Shown here: piece after piece, positions 20,124-33,480 of the stretch
Numbering within the stretch: the stretch's first letter is position 1
Layout: every line of letters begins with the position of its first letter
Source: Pachyseris speciosa
Lineage: Eukaryota > Cnidaria > Anthozoa > Scleractinia > Pachyseridae
NCBI GenBank assembly: GCA_016490735.1
Contig: JAEMWC010000193.1
Span: 80,001-144,000 of the forward strand
Direction of reading: 5' to 3'
DNA length: 64,000 nt
The notes under the pieces: model-generated
What the model was told of the DNA's origin: nothing
What the model saw: the letters and a program-made list of their open reading frames with translations, nothing else
The model's database searches: none
Program-made: the position numbers and the translations under genes

Positions 20124-23100
20124 ATGAAACGGTGTTGTCGGAGAGTAATTTTTGGAGCTGTTAGATCTCCTAGAATGAGCTCGACTGCAGCTGTCAGTCG
20201 CAGTCTAGAAGGAAAAGTGGCTATTGTTACGGCTTCAACAGAAGGGTGAGTAACAGTTAACTATAAATTTTTGTTAATTACAAATAAGCAAGCTTCAATG
20301 TAACTGATACAGATTAATTTGGGGGAGATTTGAATTGTACTGCATGCAAAAAAGCTCAAGCTACTACGATCAGAAAATCACTCGTCTTTTTTTTCTTCAA
20401 ATTTCGAAAGTGTGTTTGCTTAACAACCTACTCGCGAAATTTCTACTATTACTACTAACCTCAAAATCTTGAGAGAAAAATGACGTAGAAAGCTCACAAG
20501 AGTACAGTGTAAGAATGCAGTGTGTGTAAACCCGGCTGATTTAGTATGCAGCACGGGAATTTTGAGCTTTCAGACTCTCAAACTTGTGTTTGCATACTTA
20601 ATAAGCTGCATTAGGGGTATAGAATGGTCCTTGAAAAATGATGGGTCTTGGCAAATTTTCGGCGAGTCTCGGAATCTCGGCGTCTGAAACTAGAGTCTCG
20701 GAATCTCGGGCTCTTAAAAAATAAAGAGGGTCTCGGAAATTGAATCAGTCCAAGTGAAGGCTTAGTTTGAATGAACCGCCCTAAAACAATTTCCAACAAA
20801 ACAAAGAATAATTGTCATGAACGGCTTTCTGAACGTTGCAATCAGTACGGTGAAACATGTAGGCTTAAAATTCTGCTCGTTATGGACGTATTGACTGTTT
20901 TCTGGCAGTAAAAACCACGTATGATGCTCAAAACGGATTCTTTTGGGGGGCGATGACACAGCACATTACAAATCGATCAAAATCGATGGCCGGAAAGCTA
21001 GTCGACAAGGCGTCATATTTGCCGAAAATTCAATAAAATTCAATAATCACAAACGTTTAGGAATGGTTATTGATTTGATATGAGACAATGGCAATTTTTG
21101 GATCAAGTGCCAATAAACGTCCTTTGAGTCATATAATAAATCCTTTATTGACCAAGCTAATATTCGTTCAAGCTGGTTGGATTAATTGGCCTCGTTCTTT
21201 TGTTTTTGCGTGTTTATGGACCTTGACTTGATGTCTCAGTCCATAAACATGGAAAAAAAGAACTTGGCCAATATCCCGCCTTCTTGACCTCATGCTTGGC
21301 CAATAACCCATATTTCTTGACTCTATCTATTGAATGGTTGATGATTTTAAGTTTTTTTACTTGATTGTGCAACTGAAAACGCTCTATTTGTGTAAAATTA
21401 ACACTGAAAAAAGAAGATTGTGTGTTATTCAATCTGGAGTCGAATGTTTACCTTGGCGAATTACCCTCCTAGGTTCAGCCGTCGGTTGTTAAAAGTACTG
21501 CTGCATATTCAAGCTTTCAATTCTTTACGTTTCTTGAGCCGCTTTAAGTCAGCAATGGTGAGGACGGACTGCAGGGGGGAGGGGATGTGCCTAAGAAGGG
21601 ATAGCGGAGAAAAGGCTCAGGGATGCCGCAAAAACAAATCCAAGCAAAGTACCACCTCCTGCGTTACCTGTGACTGTTTTCAATTAAGTTAATAACTTAA
21701 ATACAGATTTACGAAACCAACCAGTTCCAATTTATCAAGAAATGATTTCTGATATGTGCTGTGAAAGTGTCACGCTCGGATTTCTAGATCACGGTGTCTC
21801 GCGCTCAAAATTTTGGAATTGCAATGTCTCAGGCTCGGATTTGAAAAAATAGTTAAGTCTTGATCTCAGTTTTTAAATGAGGGTCTCGGCGTCTCGGTGA
21901 GTCTTGGATTTTATACATTCACACACTGCGATTTTAAACCAGTGAGTTAATGTCTTGGGGAGGGGGTTTGGAGTCTCCCCCAGGAAATTTTGAAAACCTG
22001 TATGCTCTGAGGTGCAATCTGGTGCATTTCAGGCCCAAAAAGGTACTTTTAGTTCATTGTATACTTGATTAGCAGTAATTCAAACACAATGTGGAGAAAG
22101 AAATGATTCGTCAAATAGCAGGATCAAATGTCAGTTTTCCATGGGAAAACACAAAATGGTTTCCTAGGCTGGTTTGCGGTCTACATTAATCTGTGATGCT
22201 GGAACGCGAACAGTCAGAAAGAACAAAATGTTTTGTCTGTAACTTTAATCCGTAGGTATTGCTATTTTAATCTGGGCTGAAATTTTTATCCCTTCATCTT
22301 CTACATCAACTCATACTTTGGAATACCAAAAGTACCCGGTCCTAATGCTCGATGTAGCCGGTGCCTTGCGTTGCATGCCGGCTGCTTTTGAAAACACTGC
22401 AATCTCTGCACACTTTCTTCTTCAGAGCCATTGAAAGATGCTTTATTCAAATTCTGCATTATTAAAACTGCCAAGAGATAGCTTAGTGACCTGGCATTAG
22501 ATAGGACTTGTTTGCCGTTGTTCCCGAATTTGAATGGCAGGTAACAATTAATTTTCACCAAAATAGAAAGCTTCTGAATACTACCTGAGCATTATTTTCC
22601 ATTTGAAACGTTTCCTGATTAAGTGGTAAACTCTAAGGACATTAATTTTGAAAAAAAAGTATTATGTTAACATTTGATGACCGTTAAATTTATTTTGAGG
22701 AGCTCTGGTGTGTGCTTGCTTACACATTCAGTGTTTATCGTTTCCAATTGTTATGTGTAGAATAATAATAATAATTATTTCAGTAATGGAAATTTAAAAT
22801 CGTTTTCAGGATTGGCTTTGGAATTGCCAGGCAGCTTGCACGAGATGGCGCCAAGGTTATGATAAGCAGCAGAAAGAAAGACAAAGTTAACAAAGCTGTT
22901 TCCCAGTTGGAAAAGGAAGAACAAGGTTGTACTGTAAGAGGTGTGGTGTGTCATGTTGCAAAACCTGAACATCGCAAAAATCTTATTCAACAGGTAAGTT
23001 AACAGGCAGCTGATTCTTAACATGGAGTGTTGTAGTGCTGTGATCCACATTCTACAGTGTATATTTTATGAATATTAACCCATGGATTACTGGGCAGTTT

Positions 23101-26100
23101 TGGGAAAATGACATTGTCAAGCAGCAAATGGCATTTCAGTGCTCATATCCCTAAGGCAAATTGGAGTAACATGTACATGTAAATGATCAAAAATACACTT
23201 TGAGGCATAAAGTTCAACACGGCTGCCACCCATGATGGATCAGGCTTCTGGTGCCATTTAATTGTGGAGTCACCAGTAATTTTAACCACAAGAGGTGTTT
23301 TGGCCTGTAGTCAATGCGCCAGAAGGTGATCTGTCAAACCATGTCTAAGTTAGAATGACTGAATGTCTCAATCAGACCTGACCTGCACACAGTCAAAAGT
23401 AAAATGCAAGCAAAGTAGTGGTCTAATGCTGCAGATCAGACCCTTGTTTTGTCCTTCCTTTTTCCAAGGGGAGGACTGGCTGGCCGGCCAGCTGCTCAAT
23501 GGCTAAGACACTTTGGGCCATTTTTTAAAACTATTTGTAACTTGGACCATCACACATGGCTTACTACAATTAATGGCCCTTTAAATCTGCTTGTAGACAT
23601 TTTGTTTCACAAAGATAAGTGTTATTGTTGATCTGTGTCAAGAGTCACAGTACATTATGTTATTGTTACTGTTTACAGTGACCAAAAATTGGGCCAGACT
23701 GGATTTGACTTACAGTGTACACTTTGGTTTTGTTTAACACTGCCCAATCAATAAAAATAAATAACTGGCTTTAGTCAAGCAGAGACCAAAGAAAAAAATG
23801 AGAATGAAAGAAATAGGACTAAGCACGAAAAATTGAAAGACATTCTCATTGTTGTTCTTCCAGTTTAGAAACTCAAAATTTTGAATTTTTGGCAGAGATG
23901 GCCCTAAAAGGCATTTCTCATGATAACTTGTTAATTATAATGGTTACCTTACACAGACGTTACATGACTTTGGTGGCATTGACATCTTAGTATCAAATGC
24001 AGCAGCAAATCCAACATTTGGACCAGTTTTACAGGTAAAATATTGTACTTGTGATTATCTATACTCAGGGAGCAAGCTGTTAGAAAATTATTAAGCCGAT
24101 TGGCACTATAAATAAAACCAAAGTTTCATCGTTATCATACCTGTACTTGTTGAGAACATTTTTAAAAGCAAATTTCCCATGAAGCCAAATGCAAGAGAAA
24201 TTCTAGTCAATTATTATTTAAATATTTTTTGTAAATGTGCTTTGAGCTTGACTGGTCTCAGGCCTGTTTTAAGCCCAAGCAATGTTATGATAAAGTCGCC
24301 ACTAGCTGTTTGATAGTGCAAGCTTAATACACTGTAGTGGTACTCATAAGTATTAATAGCTTTCTGGGATTGAAAGGTCACCAGGAGCTTAAAGGAAGAA
24401 AGAAAAAAGTGAGAAAAAGGAGAGAAATTATATTGAAGCAGTTATGTTTATTAAAGTTGAATGGCCTGGAAAAATCTGTGTCTCTTTATAAAAAATTAAT
24501 TGCGGTGTTAGGAAAAAATAAAAGCAGGAGTCAATGATTAAATAAAAGCGAATGATACACAGTTCAACATTTGTTGAGCAACAAAATAATTTTGTTGAAT
24601 GGAATAGAGCCAAGCTCTGTTTTCATTCAACAACGTTCAACTTTCAACATGTTGAACAACATTTTTCAACATTCAGCATCACATGATACACTGTTCAACA
24701 AATATACACTGTTCAACATTTGTTGAACAGAAGCTGCAACATTTATTGCACAACGAAATAATGTTGAACTGTGTATCATTTGCTTAAAGGTTATATGTGA
24801 ACTCCACTGAGGTTATCGCATCAGTATTATAAAGGCAGGTGTTTATTTTATACACAACTCATTCTGATGAATTTGATTAATTGTAGACTCCAGAGGAAGC
24901 CTGGGATAAGGTAATTGTAGTTTTCTTATAATAATTTTTTTAATTCCTGAGCCACAATTGATCAGTCAGTTGTCTATTCACAGTTTAAGTGTAACTTGAT
25001 CTGTATTGGATCTGTCAAAAAATTTGCTTAGACAATCATAGGCCTTCTGTGCACATTGATCAGATTGTACCAGCTGTTGATAGGAGCAAGTTTTGTACTG
25101 GCCTGGAGGCCCAGGCAATAAATTATTTTCTGTCCTCACCAGTCCCCAATCCATTATTCAGGTTGTACAGGTTGTACAGGTTTGGTACCAAAGTGATTAC
25201 ATTAGTAGCTTGTTAGCATTTAATGCAAATCTGACAAAATTGCTTGGATGTTAAGGCCAAGTTTCTGTTGTTCAGTGCTGTTCAAGTGCAGAGATTCCTT
25301 AGTCTTGTGTTTAAACAATGTGCATGCAGTATTTTATAATCTTCATTCCCTTTATTTACAATTTATTATGTATGATAAAATAAGTACTAGATGTTTTCAT
25401 GAATGTGCATTTAAAAATATATTTGGGTTTGATGAGGAAGGTAAGTGTCTCAAAGCCGTGAAGTAGACAGTTTCCATAGAGGTGACCTGTGGGTTCACTG
25501 AGGGTTAAGATTATTAATTTTTCTGGCAAAAATAGACATAACCACAGCTAGTATAATCCTTTGTCAGTTTAAGGGCAATTTATTTGAGTATCTTAAAGAT
25601 TCTACTTTTTGTTGTTGTTCATTTCATTTGAAGTACACTTTATAATTAAGTAAGTACATGTAGCAAGTAACTTTATTTACCCATATACATATGTATTGCA
25701 GAAGGCTCATTTAAATGCAGATCTCTGTGCTGTTTATTGTTAGATGCCAGGGGTGGTCATAGTCAAGGTTCACTACATTGCTAGTGGATCTTTAACTTCC
25801 CACAGAATCAATTTATGAAGAGTTGTGAGACGGGGCCTACTGTTTATTGTCCTTATCCGAGAAGACTAGAAAGTCTAACCATTTGCAGATGTCATTACAA
25901 AGGCAGCACTTTCTCCTCAAATAATTATTTCAAGACCCTGAGTGTTGGACTGACGAAGGTTTGAACCCGCAGCCTCCTGCATGGTGGTCCGGTGCTCTAC
26001 CAACTGAGCTAACTGGATGGCGGTTGGTCTGCGTACTGATTCTGTCTTTTTCTTCACTACAGATATTTGATGTCAATGTAAAATCAGCTTTTCTTCTTGC

Positions 26101-29100
26101 AAAAGACATTATTCCATTGATGGAGAAAAGAGGGTATGTAGAGTCATTCAACGCACCATAACCAACATTGTGACTAATTGAGTCTATTCCCTATATTGGC
26201 CACAAGTGTGACAAAAATTAATATTTTGTAGAGAAATGGTGCTTTAGTGCAGTGCTTTTCTTTTCGAAAATAGACCTTTGTAGGTCTTGCCAAAAATGCC
26301 TTACCCCAGCAATTTGTACGTGCAGAACACAGGAAAAAAGTGCAAGTGCACGGCATTGATTTCCAAAACCAAGCAAATTTTGTGCGTTGGAGGCTAGGCA
26401 TAGTTGTACTTCAAAAACAAAAATGAACTTTAACATTACTACAGATACGTTGGTCATGCACTGGGCCTTTTTTCTACGACTGAAAATCTATTACTGTCAT
26501 TAACACTCAGGGGCACCCAACGACAAGTTTCGGTAGATATCTGTTCGGTGGAGGGTAGTTCGCCTTGGGCTTTTGGCGTCGATAAAAGAGTGCACTCGGA
26601 TTTTCGTAACTGAAACGTGGCCTAAAAGATTCACAATGGGGAAATCATAGCTCCTGAGGTTTTCGGAAAGGTTGTATTTGCCGGTTTTGGCAGTAAAAAA
26701 CGTCAGCTAGCATTTTCGGAAAGAAAATAGTTCCTTAGAAGGTTCGTCAAAAGTTCATTTCATCTAGCATTTTCCCAAACGAAGATTTTGTTCCCTACTA
26801 TTTTCGGGCAATTAAATCTTCACCTAGGGAATCCGAATAGATCAAATTCTTCTAGCTAACAAAAATATCTCTTTAAACAGACTTCAAATACCACAAGGTA
26901 CTTAAAAATGCCTTTCTACAGCTTTTGGTTAATTTGGCTCGTTGGGTGCCCCTGAACACTTTTCATTTCCTGTTATTTTATGTTGATATTTTATTTTAAT
27001 TATCCTTTGTAAACCATTAAATTTTTTTTCCTGGAAGACTTTAACCCATTGGCGCCCGTGCCGGCCAAAACCGGCCGCACAAGACTCCCATGCTTCAAAA
27101 CATTGCAACTTTCTTAATCGCACGAATATTGCCTTAACTGTCAGTTGTGAGCACGAAATGGAATGTCCTTTAAATTTGGATATCCTATAAACGCAAGAAA
27201 CGAAGCGATTTTTACCAAATATGGCCTTTTGAGTTTGGACAAGAACGAAACTGACCGTTTTTAACGTCAAAGAGAAACGACTAAAATGTCCCTTTCTGCC
27301 TTCATGTTTTTTAAAGAAATCATCGTCGTAAAACCAAACTTCAACCATCATAACAAAAGTCAGTCCTTGTTCTAGCTTAGAAATGACCTTTTTTGTTCAT
27401 ATTCTTCTCCCAAGCGTAGATACAGTCTTTTGTTCCAGTGCATTCCGCCATTTTCAACATCTCGACCGCATTGCATGCTGGGAAATAACGAGAATTTTTG
27501 ACAGCGTCCGTTCCTTCCCCCAGTTCTTTCACATATAAACTAAGTCTACAGCCACTCCGACCTACCGCCAAAAATTCCTACTTGTGGTCATCTTCAGTGC
27601 TCACAAATTCCAAAATATCCGGCGGTAGGTCGAGAAATTCAACAATAGTCGAGTCCCAAAGGTACTAAGTGTCCGACCGGCCAAATTCCCAGTTTGTCGA
27701 GTAAAAAGCCAAATTCGACAACAAAGTACATCACCTTGCTCGATTCTTTGAGAAAGTGGACTCTTAGCTACCGTCACGCTTAATGATGCTCATCAGGCAG
27801 CCACTAAAGATGAAAAATGGCTGTAAACTTAGCAAAAATCGCAAGCAAACCGAACTTGGGACGTCCTTGTAGCTGCCCCGATGAAAAAAAGGTACGTCAG
27901 AATGACGTTTTCAGAAACCTTGAGCCTCCAGTGCCTTAGGACAGCACCACTTTTCCATGGAAGCTTCAATAAAGAGTCACGAAAAGCTATGGATCGTTTA
28001 TAGGTGGAAAATCACTCCGAAAACGTAAAAAACGGCCGGGAGCCAATGGGTTAGTTTTAGTGTCCAGATTACTGCAATGTAGTTAGGAGGCCTCCCTTGC
28101 ACAAAGCCTTGTGCTTTCTGGAGGTCTGCTTGCCATCTTGTCCATAATAAAATATTAATTTTATTCCTTTAAGTTATTGTTTTTACTTTTACATGATTGT
28201 TAACCTTGTCTATTTATCACCTAATAACGGCAAATATGATAAACAGATTGAAATAAACTACATGTGTAGCTAAAAAAGGCAGTGCAATGAAATTTAAGCT
28301 AAAGTTGGAGAGTTTTGTCCTTTAAAATTTAAATCTAATATTTTTTTGTCTTTTAACTGTTTTCAAGGGGTGGATCTGTGATTTTCATTTCATCGATAGG
28401 TGGATTCAGACCAATGCAGGTGATTTAATTTCACCTAGTTTAAAACATGCTTTCTCTATACATACATTCATACATACATCCTTTATTGTCACTTCCCCAG
28501 TGGGGCTTTTCAGGAACAATAAATTAACAGTAATAATTAACAGTATGACATCATGTTTATGGACATACACTCTTACAGTACATGTATATGTATTTCTATA
28601 ATTCATAGTAATTTGTCACCTTGGAAGTTTGAAGTGTCACAAAGAGTAATATGAACAACAGCCAAGCCAAGCCTTTTTTCGTGCAAAGCCAGCCCTGATC
28701 CTCAAAGCTACTTACAACCTTCTAAGTCAGCACTAACCTAAAGGTGGAGCTAAGACCAGTTTCCAGCAAAATTTCCATACTTTGATGGATCAATACTAAA
28801 AAACCACTCTGTTTATCAGTTGATACCATGATAGTGATATGAAACAAAAGTCCATTCATTGGTAAACAGGTTATGGCAATTTTCTTGGTGTAATTATTAC
28901 CATAGCAAAAGTATAATTGCGCTAGAAACACCCCTAATTTTTGCTTTAAGTGATAAATCGAGCTTACTGAGTCATTTTGAACAGTGAAAGGAGCTAGGTC
29001 ACAATATTTTGGGTCATTATTAGAGACAAAAGAAAAAAATGCATTCACCGGTAAATGATGGGAAACAGTAAAATTTATAACAATTTGTCAGGGAAGATAA

Positions 29101-32100
29101 GCACCAAAGAGACAAGAATAAATGCAAATATGGCAAGGATGGTGAAGGATGGAGAAGATTGAAACGGATTACAAATGACCTTTTTGAAAAATTGAGGCTA
29201 AACTTTTCAGAATCCAAAGACTGTGACGTAGCTCCTTTAAGTAGTGAGCAGAATTCCACTTTATGCAATTCAAAAAAAATTTCGAAGGAACAGGTTCAGA
29301 GCTACGTTAAATGTTCGAAAATTTAAGGGGTGTCTGATTTTCTTTTGTCAGTTTCGCAAATCGTTGTATCTTAGCTAATTTTTCCAGGTAAAAGAAATAG
29401 GGGTCAACGAGCTCGTCTTTGAATTATTACTTATCACACAAAGATAAAATTATCAGCTTTTAGTGAGACGCATTGTGAGCTCCACGAGTGAAGAGTGAAG
29501 AGTCTTCTACAAGGCTGTTGAGATTTAGCGAGCCGAGAAGATGCTCTTTAGCGGTCTGCACCAATTTGCTTCCTGCTAGAGGACGACTCTATCCCAGCCA
29601 GTTTTGACGGTTTCTAAAGGATACCAGATCCAGAAAACCACTTTTATTTTGGCCGAAAACCAAATGCTAAAAAACAAAAAACGAAAAACCGCAAACCGTA
29701 ACAAACAACAAAACCGACGTTTCCGTTGCAAAACTGGAAAACCGAAGATCCCAACGCCCCCCTCACTTAGGTTTCCTGGTCACGTCCGCATTGATTTATT
29801 GAAATACTATACCACACGACTTAAAGAATTTCAGGCTCAAATGGGAAAAAATAAGAACGTCCAGCCTCAGCACCAAAAGTAGACGTTCTTATGAAAAAAA
29901 AAAAGAGAGTATACAACTTCCGGCTACGGTCTACAACTTCCGTCCGCATCTGGTCTAGATTGCGAGTGGTCTCTAATTTGGGTGATGGATTGTGGGGAGG
30001 GCGAAAGACAAGCGCGCGCGAAGTTTGCGAGGAGACGCGACGCGAGGGGAGCACCCCACGTCGCGTCTCCTCGCAATTTCGCGCGCGCTTGTCTTTCGCC
30101 TGCCCCACAATTAGAGACTTCTCGCAGTCTACGTCTGGTCCATCACCGGGAACAATGCCTCATCTATTGGGCCAACCTCACTCCCAGGATCTTTCATCTC
30201 CCCACCCCAGAGGGAGCGAGGGAACCCCTCTGGGGTGGGGAGATTAAAGACCCGAGGTTGCTATTGGACTCGCTCATGAATGAGTAAAAACTTGACGTTA
30301 CTGTATTCCTTAAGTGTCCAGTAAGATTTTCGTGTTCATGTTGTTATTAAGGTACGTTGTAGTGCTTTTTTGATCGAATAATGATACAGTTTTAGTCGGC
30401 TTTTTACACTTGCTCCAGATCTCAATATACAACTATTGTACATTATCACAGTGTTAACTGTTATTACTGTTTATTTTAGCATTTATAATTTTTAAGTTGT
30501 TATTTCTATATCAAGTTCATGTAAGTTATTTTATTTTATATCATTAGTCTTATTTATATTATATATAAACATTGTAAATTAATTCTGAAAAACCCCTTGG
30601 GAAGAATTAATAAAGTATTGTATTGTATCAAAATTATTAGAGAAATTTAAAAAACACAGAGGTGAAACACTATAGTTGTTGTTGTATTCTAGTGCTAGCA
30701 AACATAATTAAATAATTCAGTTACATGTTGATCAATTTTATGGAAAGAGGAGACGTCTGATTTTGCATTGGATTTGTTGTAAGTAAATGTCGTCCAATAG
30801 TTATGCTTGTAGTTATCTTTTGATCCAGCTACCATTAGCACAATAGACAATCTTAGGCCACAAAATTATTTTGATGTTTTGCTTTAGCTTTACTAAGATA
30901 CCCCGTCTTATTAAAAGTTCCTGATTAAGCAACAGTATTGCTGAAATAGTTTTCGCAACGCTATAACATATCACGCTTCGAACAGAAGCGCCTAGGAAGA
31001 GACATGCAAATACATCATTGGTAGCTAAGCGTTCGGTGACCTAGTCTCCCACGCTGTCGGTTTTAGGGGACTCGTATTTTAATACGAGTCCCTTTAACTA
31101 TGGCTTTGCAGTTGCCATCTTTAACTAAGATTTGTTCCACTAAAAAGAAAATTTGTTGAAATTAATGGTGTTATTACGTTGATAAACCTATTCAAAGAAC
31201 ACGATTGCGTTACGCCGCAATCACACTCATGGATACCTACAAAAAAGCGCGAGTATAATTATGTTTCAACACCGGGTTTTTTTATATGCGACCTTTTTTG
31301 CTAGAAACGAATTAGTGACCTCAGATTAAACTTTGTCATGACACATTAACAATTCATTACATCAGACAGTACAAACTTTAGTAAAAGTTCGAAAGAAAGC
31401 ATCAATGGTAACGATTATGCGGGTACAGGAGACATACTCCATCATTGATAATTGGATACAAGTATACGGTATCCACAGTTGAGAGAATACTCGAAAAGAT
31501 TTGTCACTTTGCAGTCTAGAAAATAACTAAATTCCGGAATAGAAGAGCTAAGCGGAGTTTTGTGTTGAAGCTCGATAAAAACGGCCTAACATTAGCTATG
31601 TCAAACAACGGTAATTACTCCACAATTCTTACTTTTGATGTTTTGTGTTCCTTTATTATTATCCGTCAGAGTTTTCAAGTTCCTTTTTGGCCTCTAAAGC
31701 CTTCATGTTTTCCTTCTCCAGCTTTTCTTGAGCTTCTTTTAAAGTGCTACTACGATCAGAAAATCACTTGTCTTTTTTTTTTTCAAATTTCGAAAGTGTG
31801 TTTGCTTAACACCCGACTCCCGAAATTTCAAGCTCGGAACCTTTCTCTCTCTGTGTGTCTTCTAAAGCTTCTTTTACATCAGTTGTTGCCTTCTCAAAGT
31901 CGTTGTGCAGTTCATCTGCAGCCGCAGCCATATCTTTGGCAATGCTGGTAAGTTGCGAGAGTCTTTCAAGCGCCATCTCTTCCAGTCCATCTTGCAAGTA
32001 TTCGCAGGTGCCCTTTAGTTCTTCGAGTACGCTTTGTGGAGCACCTTTAAATTTATGAACAGTAACGGCTGATTTGTCGGCCAGTTTTGTTATCTTGTAG

Positions 32101-33426
32101 CCAACGCGCTGTACTTTGATCTACACCTCAATGTGTTCGGCTACACCATTGTACGCGACACGAATGAAGTCACCGAGTTTGCCCAAGTCTTCTACAAGGC
32201 TGTGGAGATCTAGCGAGCCAAGAAGTTGGGCTTTTAATATAGATCGTGGTAATGTAAATGCAGTGGTTTTCCTGGATTTGAAAAAGGCATTTGATACCGT
32301 TGATCACGATGTTCTCTAAGCTAAACCTAGTCTGTATGGAATACAGGAGTCTGCTTATGATTGGTTTGAGTCGTATCTAAATAAGCGTACCCAGAAATGT
32401 GTTGTTAACGGTTCGCTTTCTAAAGTCTGTTCTCTGGGCTGGGGGTCCCTCAGGTCTCTTCTATTTTTGATCTATATCAACGATCTGCCAAATTGTTCAT
32501 CGTTCTGCCAGCCTAGGATGTATGCAGACGACACTCACATAACATATGCTAGCACAGACTTACACTCAATACAATCTTGTCTGACTTATGATTTAAATAA
32601 CATCCACAAATGGCTTCTCTGCAACAAACTTTCTCTGAATATGACTAAAACCGAGTTTATGTTAATTGGTTCTAGACAAAAACTGAGTACTTTATCTGAT
32701 TCCCTTGAACTTTCGATAGATAATGTTCCTATAAAACAAGTGTCCACTACTAAATTACTTTGGATTCTTATTGATGATAACATGGCATGGCATAGTCATA
32801 CCGACAAGCTATCCAAAAAGATTGCCTCCGGCATTGGAGCCATAAAGCGAATTAGACCTTTAGTTGCACCGGATATGCTACATTACATCTATAATGCCTT
32901 GGTACAACCCCATTTCGATTACTGTAGTATTGTCTGGTGGAATTGCGGCAAAACGCTCTCCGAAAAATTACAAAAGCTTCAGAATCGTGCTGCTCGCATC
33001 TTGACTTCCTCCACCTATGATGCTGACGCTGGGTACTTGTTACAACGACTTGGATGGAAAAACCTGAATGCCCAGCGTCAAATTATATATAGCATGCTTG
33101 ATGTACAAAGTGAAGCATGGCATGTGTCCTCAAGGCATCAGAGATCTGTTCTCAATGAACAAAACTAGTTACAACTTTAGAGGGGCTGATTTTCAAGTGC
33201 CCAGATTTCATTCGGTAACATATGGGAAACATTCATTGAGATATATAGGACCAAAATTGTGGAATAGCCTGTCTAGCAATCTCACAAATCTGCCATCATT
33301 GCAATCATTTAAACGACGGATTCATCTTGTCACTTTTGCTTAAGTTACAATCTGACTGTGAGAACTGCGTGTTATGTAGTAACTGACATATACTGACCAA
33401 ATTGCTTTATCGATCTATTTATTTGC

Positions 33427-33480
<54 letters not shown>

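Noticed and set aside
26929..27351. 140-codon minus-strand ORF
   Set aside because: It crosses the end of a TIR element, has no recognisable domain and lies inside DHRS4 intron 5.
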